Positions 16,712 to 25,893 of a DNA stretch of 45,877 nucleotides are shown in pieces (the first letter of the stretch is position 1; each line of letters begins with the position of its first letter). The translations under genes were made by a program, and so were the position numbers. The stretch comes from an uncultured Lachnospiraceae bacterium (GTDB lineage Bacteria > Bacillota > Clostridia > Lachnospirales > Lachnospiraceae), in the NCBI GenBank assembly GCA_947589315.1, contig CANPZE010000021.1, positions 1-45,877 on the forward strand. Reading direction: 5' to 3'. Below the pieces are notes generated by a model. That model did no database searches. It was not told the origin of the DNA and was given only the letters and a program-made list of their open reading frames with translations.

Positions 16712-18379
16712 ATGGAGAAAAGAATATTTGATGCGGATGCTGCCTATATAAAGTGGGATCTCAGAAATCAGAAAAAAGGGAATGACCGATATTTTGAAGA
16801 AGAGGAGCGGCAGGAAAGTTATCTGAAGGATCTGAAAGGAAGGGTACAGAACAATCTGGGCGGCTTTCTGCGGGTGGTACAGACTGCCCTGCTGGTATTT
16901 ATACAGATGGCGCTGATCATCCTCCTGCCCTTCCTGTTCCGGGGAAGTACCGTGTATTGGTATTTTCTGCTGGAGATCTGTTCGGTAGTCGCTATCGTGA
17001 CATTGGTAAATCGGAACCAGAGTCCTTCTTATCGTCTGGCCTGGGTCTCTATTGTCCTGCTGTTGCCGATCTCCGGTTTTATCATGTATTATTTCTGGGG
17101 AAGCTCCAGCCGGGGGAAAAAGAAACGGTTCGATCAATGGATCATGCAGCAGCACCGCTATGGACAGAAGTTTCTGATCCAGGAGGAGAGTGTCCTGGAT
17201 CAATATGTGGCAGAGAACCCGGTGTCAGGGCGGATGGTGAAGTTCATGCACTCAGAGGGATTTCAGCTGACCAGGAACAATCAGGTGGAATTCTTTTCCA
17301 TGGGCCAGGATGCTTTTGAGTCGATCTTTCCTGCCCTTGAGAAAGCAAAGCATTTTATCTTGATAGACTTTTTTATTGTGGCAGAGGGCGGCCTCTGGGA
17401 TAAACTGCATCAGATCCTGAAGAAAAAGCTGGCGGAAGGCGTAGAGATCAAATTTTTATATGATGATTTTGGAGCGGCTATCCGTACCAGAAAATATTTT
17501 CGCCAGATATTAGAGCATGAGGGATTCGAGGTGCGGGTGTTTAATCCTATCCATAAATACACTGGCGAAATGTACATGAATTACCGCTCCCATCAAAAGA
17601 TTGTTGTAGTGGATGGTGAAGTGGGGTATACAGGAGGCTTTAATCTGGCAGATGAATATGCCAATCTGATAGAGCGCTTTGGCGTTTGGAAGGATACTGG
17701 CGTAAAGGTGCAGGGGGAGGCTGTCTGGGGGCTGACTGTGGTCTTTCTGCAGATGTGGGAGTCCAGCACCAGAACAAAGGAACATATTGATTACCTGAAG
17801 TATAAGGCGGATGTAAATGAGACAGTGGGCTCCACATATTGCGAGGTGATTTCTGACGGGCCTGCCAACAATCCCAGCAATCCGATCGAGAGCATGTATA
17901 ACCAGATGATCACCTATTCTAACGAATATCTGTATATCACGACCCCCTATCTGATCATTGAGGATTATATGAAGCAGTCTCTGATCGAGGCGGCCAAGCG
18001 GGGAGTAGACGTAAGGATCATTACGCCTAATATACCGGATAAGAAGCAGGTGAAGCTGCTGACCAATTATAATTATGGCTCGCTCCTGGAAGGCGGGGTG
18101 AAAATCTATGAATATACGCCGGGCTTCATCCATGCTAAGCAGATTCTTACAGAGAATGCCGCTATTGTGGGAACTATCAATATGGATTACCGCAGCTTTT
18201 ATCTTCACTATGAAAATGGGATCTGGATGTCAGGCGAGGAGATCCAGCAGGCAATCCTGCAGGACTTCCGGAATACCTTTGCCCAGAGCCGCCAGATCAC
18301 TTACCGGGAGTGGTTAAACCGCCCCAGAACCTGGAAGATGATACAGCCGATATTAAATTTGTTTTCTACATTGATGTAA
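16712..18379 (+). CDS. cls: Cardiolipin synthase (phospholipase D family)
   Basis: This 555-residue protein has a longer than usual N-terminal extension (~1-60), two membrane helices (~65-88 and ~112-132), and two PLD domains. The first HKD motif is canonical (H294-x-K296-x4-D301 in HQKIVVVD). The second reads HAKQILTE, with Glu at the usual Asp position (H474, K476, E481), followed by IVGTINMDYRS. The enzyme condenses two phosphatidylglycerols into cardiolipin and glycerol at the membrane. The ATG has a GGGGAGG SD and a strong promoter upstream; three downstream genes are close-packed. Confidence 0.92.
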   Translation: MEKRIFDADAAYIKWDLRNQKKGNDRYFEEEERQESYLKDLKGRVQNNLGGFLRVVQTALLVFIQMALIILLPFLFRGSTVYWYFLLEICSVVAIVTLVNRNQSPSYRLAWVSIVLLLPISGFIMYYFWGSSSRGKKKRFDQWIMQQHRYGQKFLIQEESVLDQYVAENPVSGRMVKFMHSEGFQLTRNNQVEFFSMGQDAFESIFPALEKAKHFILIDFFIVAEGGLWDKLHQILKKKLAEGVEIKFLYDDFGAAIRTRKYFRQILEHEGFEVRVFNPIHKYTGEMYMNYRSHQKIVVVDGEVGYTGGFNLADEYANLIERFGVWKDTGVKVQGEAVWGLTVVFLQMWESSTRTKEHIDYLKYKADVNETVGSTYCEVISDGPANNPSNPIESMYNQMITYSNEYLYITTPYLIIEDYMKQSLIEAAKRGVDVRIITPNIPDKKQVKLLTNYNYGSLLEGGVKIYEYTPGFIHAKQILTENAAIVGTINMDYRSFYLHYENGIWMSGEEIQQAILQDFRNTFAQSRQITYREWLNRPRTWKMIQPILNLFSTLM

Positions 18380-18391
18380 GAGGTGGAGCGA

Positions 18392-18649
18392 ATGTATACA
18401 AATGTTTGTAAGCATTGCCATACCGTCTTCCGTTCCCGGATACGGACATTGTGCTGCCGGGAATGCCGCCATCTGGATGACGGGCAATTGGATGATATTG
18501 TACAGTACCTAAAGCAGTATCCTAATAGCAATGCCCTGCAGATTGGAGAGGAATTGGGGATCCATCCATATGAGATCTTAAAATTTATGGAAGAGGGCTG
18601 GCTGACAGAGAGCCGGGGAGAGTTCAGCCGCTTGCCAGAGGAAAACTAG
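18392..18649 (+). CDS. Small zinc-ribbon/helix-turn-helix protein (YvyF/TIGR03826-like)
   Basis: This 85-residue protein has an N-terminal Cys cluster (CKHC near residue 6 and CCREC near 24) that probably binds one zinc, followed by a helical region with ALQIGEELGIHPYEILKFMEEGWL, which reads like a winged-helix or helix-turn-helix. The layout resembles the flagellar-operon protein YvyF, although no flagellar genes are present. ATG at 18392 has GAGGTGG at 5 nt; a GTG at 18383 is an alternative. It lies between cls (13 bp) and ruvA (11 bp). Confidence 0.65.
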   Translation: MYTNVCKHCHTVFRSRIRTLCCRECRHLDDGQLDDIVQYLKQYPNSNALQIGEELGIHPYEILKFMEEGWLTESRGEFSRLPEEN

Positions 18650-18659
18650 GAGACGGAAT

Positions 18660-19274
18660 ATGATACAATATATCAAGGGAACGATAAGCTGGGTGGGAGA
18701 GAAGAGTATTGTGGTAGAGAATCAGGGGATAGGATACCATATCAGTGTGCCTGCCTCGGTGCTGGACCGGATACCGGCAGTGGGAAGCCAGGTTACGATC
18801 TATACCTATCTCCATGTGCGGGAGGATCTGCTTCAATTGTTTGGGTTCCTGACAAGAGACGACCTGGAGGTGTTCCGGCTGCTGATCACAGTGAGCGGTA
18901 TTGGGCCGAAGGGCGGGCTGGCGATTTTGAGCGTTATGTCTGCGGATGAATTGCGGTTTGCCGTATTAGCCGGGGATACCAAGGCGATTGCCAGGACGCC
19001 GGGGATCGGCGCCAAGACGGCCGGTAAGTTGATTTTAGAGTTAAAGGATAAATTAAAGCTGGAAGATGTGACAGAGGCCGGCCTGAACCGGGAAGAGGCG
19101 ATGTCCTCCGGGGAGAACGGTTCTGAATATAGCCGGATGGTGGCAGATGCGGCAGAGGCGCTGACGGCCCTGGGCTATTCTGCCGGGGAGGCTATGAAGG
19201 CAGTCCGGGCAGTGGAGCCCAGAGAGGATATGACAGTGGAGGCCCTGCTGAAGCAAAGCCTGAGATACCTATAA
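18660..19274 (+). CDS. ruvA: Holliday junction DNA helicase subunit RuvA
   Basis: This 204-residue protein has the N-terminal OB domain (MIQYIKGTISWVG), tandem helix-hairpin-helix motifs (VSGIGPKGGLAIL and TPGIGAKTAGKLILELKDK), an acidic linker and the C-terminal domain III (~155-204) that contacts RuvB. RuvA binds four-way junctions as a tetramer and loads RuvB for branch migration. AGGAGA precedes the ATG. ruvB follows 21 bp later. ruvC is not in the window. Confidence 0.96.
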   Translation: MIQYIKGTISWVGEKSIVVENQGIGYHISVPASVLDRIPAVGSQVTIYTYLHVREDLLQLFGFLTRDDLEVFRLLITVSGIGPKGGLAILSVMSADELRFAVLAGDTKAIARTPGIGAKTAGKLILELKDKLKLEDVTEAGLNREEAMSSGENGSEYSRMVADAAEALTALGYSAGEAMKAVRAVEPREDMTVEALLKQSLRYL

Positions 19275-19294
19275 AGCGGTAAAGGAAAGAGAAC

Positions 19295-20296
19295 ATGGAA
19301 AAAAGAAGGATAAGCACAGAATTTACCAGGGAAGACGAGCCGATAGAGACTTCCCTGCGCCCTCAGCATCTGGAAGATTATGTGGGACAGAAGAAGGTAA
19401 AAGATAATCTGAAAATATATATTGAGGCCGCCCGGCAGAGGAAAGAGCCTCTGGACCATGTATTGCTTTACGGGCCGCCAGGTCTGGGGAAGACTACCCT
19501 GGCAGGTATTATTGCCAATGAGATGGGGGTCAATCTGAAGGTGACGGCAGGTCCGGCGATTGAAAAGCCGGGAGAGATGGCGGCTATATTGAATAACCTT
19601 CAGGAAGGGGATGTACTCTTTGTGGATGAAATACACCGCCTGAACCGCCAGGTAGAGGAGGTGCTGTATCCGGCCATGGAGGATTTTGTGATTGATGTGG
19701 TGATCGGAAAGGGAAGCTCTGCCCGTTCTATCCGGTTGGAGCTTCCTAGATTTACTTTAGTAGGCGCTACTACCCGGGCCGGAATGCTCTCTGCCCCTCT
19801 CCGCGACCGTTTTGGAGTTGTCAACCGTCTGGAATTCTATACGCCGGAGGAGCTGACAACGATCATACGCCATTCCGCAGAGAGGTTGGGAGTGGAGGTA
19901 GAAGAGGAAGGGGCACGGGAGCTGGCAAGGCGTTCCCGGGGAACGCCCCGTCTGGCCAACCGCCTGTTAAAGAGAGTACGGGATTTTGCCCAGATCAAAT
20001 ATGATGGACGGATCACCAGGGAGGTGACAGAGTTTGCATTGAACCTGCTGGAGGTAGACAAGCTGGGGCTGGATAATACAGATCGCCGTATTATCACCAC
20101 CCTGATCCATAATTTTGGCGGAGGGCCGGTAGGAGTAGAGACTCTGGCGGTATCTCTGGGAGAGGACGCCGGGACTCTCGAGGATGTTTATGAACCATAT
20201 CTGGTGCAGAACGGGCTTCTGCTGCGCACGCCCCGGGGAAGGATGGCTTCTGATACGGCCTATCATCATTTTGGCTTACAGCCGCCGGAGAGGTAG
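19295..20296 (+). CDS. ruvB: Holliday junction branch-migration ATPase RuvB
   Basis: This 333-residue AAA+ motor has Walker [12 protein letters not shown] (~62-72), Walker [10 protein letters not shown], sensor 1 GATTRAG, the arginine finger region LRDRFG and a C-terminal winged helix (~260-333). It hexamerises around DNA and drives branch migration with RuvA. SD AAAGGAAAGAG. A bulged hairpin around 20299-20321 spans the junction with the convergent glycosyltransferase gene and may help termination, but it lacks a clear U-run. Confidence 0.96.
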   Translation: MEKRRISTEFTREDEPIETSLRPQHLEDYVGQKKVKDNLKIYIEAARQRKEPLDHVLLYGPPGLGKTTLAGIIANEMGVNLKVTAGPAIEKPGEMAAILNNLQEGDVLFVDEIHRLNRQVEEVLYPAMEDFVIDVVIGKGSSARSIRLELPRFTLVGATTRAGMLSAPLRDRFGVVNRLEFYTPEELTTIIRHSAERLGVEVEEEGARELARRSRGTPRLANRLLKRVRDFAQIKYDGRITREVTEFALNLLEVDKLGLDNTDRRIITTLIHNFGGGPVGVETLAVSLGEDAGTLEDVYEPYLVQNGLLLRTPRGRMASDTAYHHFGLQPPER

Positions 20297-20306
20297 GAAG
20301 CAGCCT

Positions 20307-21494
20307 TTAGGGAAGGCGCTGCAGAAGTTGCTCGTGGAGACTTTGGGCGCGGCATGCCCAGGTATGGTGTTCCATAGTATTGGTAAAGGCATTGTGGGAG
20401 ATTTCCTCCATGCGGGAGGGGGCTGCCAGAATGTCTTTTATTTGTTCTGGAAGGCGGGAGATTTCCTCAAGCTGATAAAAAAGTACATTTTCCCCGTGAG
20501 TAAGCTGTTCTTTCAGATATCGGCTGGGATCTGTGATACAGACGGAACCGTTGGCCATAGCGTTAAATATCCGGTCATGGGCGCCATCCTTAAACCAGGG
20601 CATCACGTTTAACGATAATTTTGCCTGGCTCTGACGCTGCAGACAGCCGTAGGAAAGCTGATCTGTCTCCCAGGTAAGATTTTCTGGATGGCGGCAGGGC
20701 AGCTGCTCCCAGCCCTTTCCCAGGCAGTGGACATGGATTCCTGCATCCGCTAATGTCTGTACTACCAATCCCCGGAAATGGAAACGGATACAGATGTCGA
20801 TAAACAACATGCTGTTTATTCCCAGAAGGAGATCGTCCATTGTAGATTCCGGCATTTCCCGCAGCAGGTGGCGTTCCATTACCAGATCATCCGGCTGGCT
20901 GGGATCTTGGATCAGATCTTCCAGGATTTCCCGGTAAAAAGCCTCATATTCCGGCCCCAGCCGGGTGATCTGGGGTTCAAAGGCGGACGGAGAGGTGTAA
21001 TTCCCGGTAAAGACCAGGTCATAGGGTCTCTGGGAAAGGGGAGGGAAATCCCCATTGGGATAAAGAGAGGTGCCGGCCAGGGGCAGAAAGGGGCCCCGTT
21101 GGATCTCCGGATAGAATCGTTGGATAAAGCGGTCATGCTCCCGGTCAATGGACACCTGATAAAAGCGGTCGGGATGGATCGCAAAAAGCTCCGGATAGAA
21201 AAAGGGATGGTCTACGGCGATATTAACGCAGGGAATCTGTCTTTCATTCCATATGTAATTGCCGAATCCGTCAAAGAGGGAGGTCTCGTAATGGATCCCG
21301 TCAAAATTAAAGGTGACCAGGATCGTATCCCTGGGGGCAGCAAAGGAGTATAACCGTGCGGCGCTTTCCTCCTCCTGGCGCTGGTCAAAGTAAAAGGTCT
21401 CGTATCCCATTTTTTCAAATGCTTTGCCCAGCTCCAGAGAAAAGAATTCTAATGTCTCCGTACCGCCTGTCATAAGTACGATTTTACGGCGCAT
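20307..21494 (-). CDS. CgeB-like glycosyltransferase family protein
   Basis: This 395-residue cytoplasmic protein begins with a Rossmann-like strand (KIVLMTGGTETLEFF) and ends with a GT-B C-terminal block (SLNVMPWFKDGAHDRIFNAMANGSVCITDPSRYL) typical of Glyco_trans_1_2/CgeB proteins. It is likely a nucleotide-sugar or modified-sugar transferase acting on a surface glycan, spore or flagellin; the substrate is unknown. AAGGAG precedes the ATG. The SCP2 gene lies 20 bp upstream on the same strand, so they probably form an operon. Confidence 0.72.
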   Translation of the reverse strand: MRRKIVLMTGGTETLEFFSLELGKAFEKMGYETFYFDQRQEEESAARLYSFAAPRDTILVTFNFDGIHYETSLFDGFGNYIWNERQIPCVNIAVDHPFFYPELFAIHPDRFYQVSIDREHDRFIQRFYPEIQRGPFLPLAGTSLYPNGDFPPLSQRPYDLVFTGNYTSPSAFEPQITRLGPEYEAFYREILEDLIQDPSQPDDLVMERHLLREMPESTMDDLLLGINSMLFIDICIRFHFRGLVVQTLADAGIHVHCLGKGWEQLPCRHPENLTWETDQLSYGCLQRQSQAKLSLNVMPWFKDGAHDRIFNAMANGSVCITDPSRYLKEQLTHGENVLFYQLEEISRLPEQIKDILAAPSRMEEISHNAFTNTMEHHTWACRAQSLHEQLLQRLP

Positions 21495-21514
21495 AATAAA
21501 AACTCCTTGGTGAT

Positions 21515-21832
21515 TTAGAGAAATTCCTTCAGCTTCAGTGCCTTTTCAATGCTTCCCTCTACTTTTAGCTTGCCCAGGGTAAAAGCCAGCACCGGGTCCA
21601 GCTTGCCGGAAATGATCTTGAACAGTACCTCTGCCGTGCAGATAAAGATTGCATCCCGGTCGTGATACTCATAAGGTTCAATATACAATTGCCCGTCCTT
21701 TACCTCCGCATAGAAAATGCCGGCTCCTTCCCCGGTAATATTAAACTGGTATGCCAGGTGTTCTGTAATATTGCTCACATCGGCGCCGCTGAACATTTCC
21801 TTTACCTTATCAAAAATCTCTTCGTATGTCAT
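21515..21832 (-). CDS. SCP2 sterol-binding-domain protein
   Basis: This 105-residue protein covers a single SCP2 fold: helix MTYEEIFDKVKEMF, a beta sheet (GAGIFYAEVKDGQLYIEPYEY, DAIFICTAEVLFKIISG) and the C-terminal hallmark FTLGKLKVEGSIEKALKL. Free-standing bacterial SCP2 proteins bind lipids or hydrophobic ligands; the ligand here is unknown. GGAGG precedes the ATG. It is between the MATE gene and the glycosyltransferase on the same strand. Confidence 0.88.
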   Translation of the reverse strand: MTYEEIFDKVKEMFSGADVSNITEHLAYQFNITGEGAGIFYAEVKDGQLYIEPYEYHDRDAIFICTAEVLFKIISGKLDPVLAFTLGKLKVEGSIEKALKLKEFL

Positions 21833-21912
21833 AGCATTACCTCCTTATTTTGTCTTATCTTATCATGATACCCCAATGGATTCAAGAACATTCCCGCTTC
21901 CTCAGTGTTGGC

Positions 21913-23283
21913 TTACGCCTCTTCGGCGCTGTGGAAATATTTCCGGTAGGTGATGATAAACAAAACCGCCGCCAGCAGGGAAGCCAGATAATCCGTCACT
22001 GGCTGCGCAGCGGCTGCCATAGCGGCAGAATCAAAGACGTGGCGGAAGATTGTCAGGATGGGAAGATACAGGAGTCCCTGCCGGCAAATAGACAGGATCA
22101 GGGAAGGCAATGCCGCTCCTGTCGACTGGATCGCATTGATGAAGACAAACAGGATGCCCAGGATCGGACCGGAATAAATATAGATTCTGGCAAAAGACAT
22201 ACCGTACTCAAAGGCGTCCGGGTCTTCCAGGAAGGCCCGGACCAGCGGACCGGCGCCGCAATAGCAGATCACGGTCATAACGGCGCTCATGCAAAAAGCC
22301 AGGCCCAGGGAGAACTTTAGTACGGCCAGATAACGCTTCCGGTTGCCTGCCCCGAAGCAATATCCCAGCAATGGCTGTATCCCGGTCCCCAGGCCGATGA
22401 GAAGCATGACCACGATCATATTTACCTTCATGGCTACGCCCAGGCCGGCTACCGCCATATCGCCATAGTGGGCCATGATCTTATTGATCACAATATTGGA
22501 CACACTCATTAAGATGCTGTTCAGGGAGGCGGGAATACCAATGGCCATAACGCCGGTAGCAATACCGTTTTTGACCTGGTAATCATTCAAACGGATGGAC
22601 AGTATAGAATTTTTGGACAGGATATGGAATATGTAAAAGGCAGAGGAAAACACATTTCCCAGGACAGTAGCTATAGCGGCTCCTGCCACATTCCATCCCA
22701 GCCCCAGGATCATTATCGGGTCCAGTACGATGTTGATCAGGTTTCCGATGATCATTCCTGTCATGGCTATTTTGGCGGCTCCTTCAGAGCGGATAATGTT
22801 GCTGAAGGTGCTGCTGAGGATCAGAAAGGGGATCCCTGCCGCTACGATATTCAGATATTGGCAGGTATATCCCATAGTATTTTGGCTGGCTCCTACCATA
22901 TGGCTGATCGGTTTGACGAAGATCCAGATAACGATCATAGAGAGGATACCGATGCCAAGCCCGGTCCAGAAACAGAAGGAAGAGGTACGGACTGCCTTGG
23001 TACGGTTGCCTTCTCCCAGCAGCCGGGAGATCAGAGAAGTCCCTCCGATACCGAATAGCATTCCCACTGCCATAAAAAGTAAGAACACCGGGGTAGCCAC
23101 TGACACAGAAGCCACCATATAAGCATTTTTAGTCTGCCCGATGAAAAGGGTGTCTGCCAGGTTATAGGCCAGCACCATGATCATACTGATGATGGATGGT
23201 ATGACATTGCTGATAACTGCCTTAGGCACCGGCGCATCCCGGAAGATTTCTATTGTTTTATCCCGTTGTTGCGTATTCTGCAT
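21913..23283 (-). CDS. MATE family efflux transporter
   Basis: This 456-residue protein has twelve membrane helices in two homologous halves, with the MATE signatures VIPSIISMIMVLAYNLADT in helix 1 and PASLNSILMSVSNIV in helix 7. It probably exports drugs or metabolites using a Na+ or H+ gradient. Two starts are possible; 23283 has GAGGG at 5 nt and is preferred to 23295. An AT-rich TATAAT lies only a few bases before 23295, which would make an upstream start leaderless and also favours 23283. It may be co-transcribed with the SCP2 and glycosyltransferase genes (80 bp gap). Confidence 0.93.
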   Translation of the reverse strand: MQNTQQRDKTIEIFRDAPVPKAVISNVIPSIISMIMVLAYNLADTLFIGQTKNAYMVASVSVATPVFLLFMAVGMLFGIGGTSLISRLLGEGNRTKAVRTSSFCFWTGLGIGILSMIVIWIFVKPISHMVGASQNTMGYTCQYLNIVAAGIPFLILSSTFSNIIRSEGAAKIAMTGMIIGNLINIVLDPIMILGLGWNVAGAAIATVLGNVFSSAFYIFHILSKNSILSIRLNDYQVKNGIATGVMAIGIPASLNSILMSVSNIVINKIMAHYGDMAVAGLGVAMKVNMIVVMLLIGLGTGIQPLLGYCFGAGNRKRYLAVLKFSLGLAFCMSAVMTVICYCGAGPLVRAFLEDPDAFEYGMSFARIYIYSGPILGILFVFINAIQSTGAALPSLILSICRQGLLYLPILTIFRHVFDSAAMAAAAQPVTDYLASLLAAVLFIITYRKYFHSAEEA

Positions 23284-23407
23284 GTTATCCCTCATTTCTT
23301 AATTATATTTTACATTTTACATTACATTTTGACAGCTGAATCTTATGTTACAACGAAATGAGATAAATAGCAACACCCCTCCCTGGTGAGGAGACAGAGG
23401 ATTTTTC

Positions 23408-23436
23408 TTGTGCAAAAAAGTGGTATCGGATATAAT
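23408..23436 (+). promoter_or_regulatory. Sigma-A promoter before dapF
   Basis: -35 TTGTGC (23408-23413), a 17-bp spacer and a perfect TATAAT (23431-23436) predict a start near 23443. This is the only clear promoter for the long dapF-to-HAD gene run, although internal promoters are likely. Confidence 0.72.
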
Positions 23437-23501
23437 CAGAGAAGAGTATACTGTCAACAGGGAATATAACAGATCAAACAGCGATGGAAAGGGCGGTGCT
23501 T

Positions 23502-24350
23502 ATGAAATTTACGAAGATGCATGGATGCGGAAATGATTATGTCTACATAAACTGTCTGGAGGAGGAAGTGAAGAATCCGAAAGAGGTGGCCAGGTATGTC
23601 AGTGACCGGCATTTTGGGATTGGCTCCGATGGCCTGATTCTGATCTGTCCGTCACAGAAGGCAGATTTCAGGATGGCTATGTACAATGCAGATGGGTCCG
23701 AGGGGAAGATGTGCGGAAACGGCATCCGCTGCGTGGCCAAATATGTATATGACTATGGACTGACAGATAAGACAGAGCTGGCCATTGAGACCAGGAGCGG
23801 GATAAAATATCTGGACCTGACAGTACGGGATGGAAGGGTAGCCCTGGTCAAGGTAAATATGGGGGCGCCGATTCTGTCTCCAGAGAAGATTCCGGTAGAT
23901 TTCCCTCAGGATAGGATGGTGGATGAACCTGTTACCGTACAGGGGAAGGAGTATAGGATCACCTGCGTATCTATGGGGAATCCTCATGCCGTTGCCTTTG
24001 TGGAGGATACCGCTTCCCTGCAGCTGGAACAGATCGGGCCGCTCTTTGAGCATCATGAAATATTCCCAGAGCAGGTGAATACGGAATTTGTACAGGTGAT
24101 CTCCCCAACCGAGATCAATATGAGAGTCTGGGAGAGAGGTTCGGGAGAAACATTGGCCTGCGGTACAGGGACCTGTGCCTCTGTAGTTGCCTGTATCTTA
24201 AATGGGAAGACGAAAGACCAGGTGACCGTCCATCTGCTGGGGGGAGACCTGCAGATCGAATATGACCGCAAAGAAGACACAGTATGGATGACGGGTCCTG
24301 CGGCGGTGGTATTTGACGGAGAAATCGATCTGTCTGAGGTGGACCGGTAG
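23502..24350 (+). CDS. dapF: Diaminopimelate epimerase
   Basis: This 282-residue cofactor-independent racemase has its two catalytic cysteines in MCGNGIRCVAKY (C71) and LACGTGTCAS (C220), plus the start MKFTKMHGCGNDY. It converts LL- to meso-diaminopimelate for peptidoglycan and lysine synthesis. An ATG at 23484 has no SD, while 23502 follows GGGCGGTG. Its product is the amino acid that the following MurE adds. Confidence 0.95.
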   Translation: MKFTKMHGCGNDYVYINCLEEEVKNPKEVARYVSDRHFGIGSDGLILICPSQKADFRMAMYNADGSEGKMCGNGIRCVAKYVYDYGLTDKTELAIETRSGIKYLDLTVRDGRVALVKVNMGAPILSPEKIPVDFPQDRMVDEPVTVQGKEYRITCVSMGNPHAVAFVEDTASLQLEQIGPLFEHHEIFPEQVNTEFVQVISPTEINMRVWERGSGETLACGTGTCASVVACILNGKTKDQVTVHLLGGDLQIEYDRKEDTVWMTGPAAVVFDGEIDLSEVDR

Positions 24351-24413
24351 TCCGGTGCATAGGAATGGCTAGGCAGAACTGAATCAAATAAGGAAGTGAG
24401 TGGAGGTTCCAGT

Positions 24414-25883
24414 ATGAAATTAATCGATCTGATCCAGGATATGGAATATGAATGCGTTCAGGGGAGTACAGACCGGGAAGTGACAGCCCTGGTGTACGAT
24501 TCCCGGAAGGCAGTACAGGACTGTGTGTTTGTATGTATCAGTGGCGCCGTGCGGGATGGCCATGAGTTTGCCGGGGAGGTGAGCGGGAAGGGGGCCGCTG
24601 TCCTCATTGTAGAGAAAGAGGTATCCGTGCCTGCCCAGGTGACGGTACTTCGGGTGGCGGATACCCGGTTAGCGTTAGCGCAGGCCTCAGCCGCTTATTT
24701 CGGCCATCCTGCCAGAGAACTGACTACAATTGGGATTACCGGCACAAAGGGGAAAACTACGGCTACCTATATGGTGCGTTCTATTTTGGAGAATTCCGGC
24801 TATAAGACAGGATTGATCGGCACCATTGAGACGATTATCGGAGAGGAAACGGTTCCATCGGCGAATACTACGCCAGAGTCCTATGTAGTGCAGGAAACCT
24901 TTCGGAAAATGGCAGATGCCGGCTGTAAATGCGTGGTGATGGAGGTGTCCTCCCAGGGACTGATGCTTCACCGGGTGGGAGGCTTTGTCTTTGACTACGG
25001 TATTTTCACCAATTTGGAGCCGGATCATATCGGCCCGAATGAACATAAGGACCTGGCAGATTATATCCATTGTAAGAGCCTGTTATTCCGCCAATGCCGC
25101 CAGGGGATTTGTAATGGGGATGACAGCCATTTGAAAGAAATCCTTGCCGGCCATACCTGCCAGATAGAGACTTATGGGTTTGGGGAGAATGTAGACCTGC
25201 GGGCAGAGAATGTCCATCTGCTGGATAAGGGAGGAAGCCTGGGAGTGGCATACCATATGAGCGGAAAGCTGGATATGGATGTGGAGATTGATATTCCCGG
25301 TAAGTTCAGTGTATACAATTCCATGACGGCCATCGCGATCTGCCGCCATTTCGGTGTGGAGAAGGAGACGATCCGCCGCTCTATGTCCCAGATCCGGGTT
25401 AAGGGAAGGGTAGAGCTGCTTCCTGTATCTACCCGGTTTACATTGATGATTGATTATGCGCATAATGCTATGAGCCTGGAGAGCCTGCTGACTACACTGC
25501 GGGAATATCATCCCCAACGCCTGGTCTGCCTTTTTGGCTGTGGCGGGAACCGCTCCCGGGATCGCCGTTTCCAGATGGGAGAAGTATCTTCCCGTCTGGC
25601 AGATCTGACGATCGTAACCTCGGATAATCCCAGGAATGAGGAACCGCAGGCTATTGTGGATGATATTGTCACTGGAGTAAAAAAAGCGGACGGCGAGTAT
25701 GTTACGATCATAGACCGGGCCCAGGCAATCCGTTATGCCATTGAGAATGCCAGAGAGGGCGATGTTATCGTGCTGGCTGGGAAGGGGCATGAGGATTACC
25801 AGGAAATCAACGGGAAAAAGTATCATATGGATGAGCGGGAGCTGGTAGAAGCTGTAGTAAAGGATGGAAATTTTATTCACTAA
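24414..25883 (+). CDS. murE: UDP-MurNAc-tripeptide synthetase (meso-DAP adding)
   Basis: This 489-residue Mur ligase has the ATP loop GITGTKGKTTATYM (~108-121), the UDP-MurNAc contact NTTPES, the carbamylated-Lys region (HCKSLLF) and the amino-acid selectivity motif DNPR (SDNPRNEEP). DNPR is diagnostic for meso-diaminopimelate rather than lysine, consistent with dapF next door. The protein is cytoplasmic. GTG 24396 is upstream, but ATG 24414 has GGAGGT at 6 nt. PriA follows 10 bp later. Confidence 0.95.
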   Translation: MKLIDLIQDMEYECVQGSTDREVTALVYDSRKAVQDCVFVCISGAVRDGHEFAGEVSGKGAAVLIVEKEVSVPAQVTVLRVADTRLALAQASAAYFGHPARELTTIGITGTKGKTTATYMVRSILENSGYKTGLIGTIETIIGEETVPSANTTPESYVVQETFRKMADAGCKCVVMEVSSQGLMLHRVGGFVFDYGIFTNLEPDHIGPNEHKDLADYIHCKSLLFRQCRQGICNGDDSHLKEILAGHTCQIETYGFGENVDLRAENVHLLDKGGSLGVAYHMSGKLDMDVEIDIPGKFSVYNSMTAIAICRHFGVEKETIRRSMSQIRVKGRVELLPVSTRFTLMIDYAHNAMSLESLLTTLREYHPQRLVCLFGCGGNRSRDRRFQMGEVSSRLADLTIVTSDNPRNEEPQAIVDDIVTGVKKADGEYVTIIDRAQAIRYAIENAREGDVIVLAGKGHEDYQEINGKKYHMDERELVEAVVKDGNFIH

Positions 25884-25893
25884 GGAGCGGCGT

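Noticed and set aside
20299-20321. Bulged hairpin between ruvB and the glycosyltransferase gene as a terminator
   Set aside because: It lies partly within the glycosyltransferase coding end and has no U-run on either strand; noted only under ruvB.
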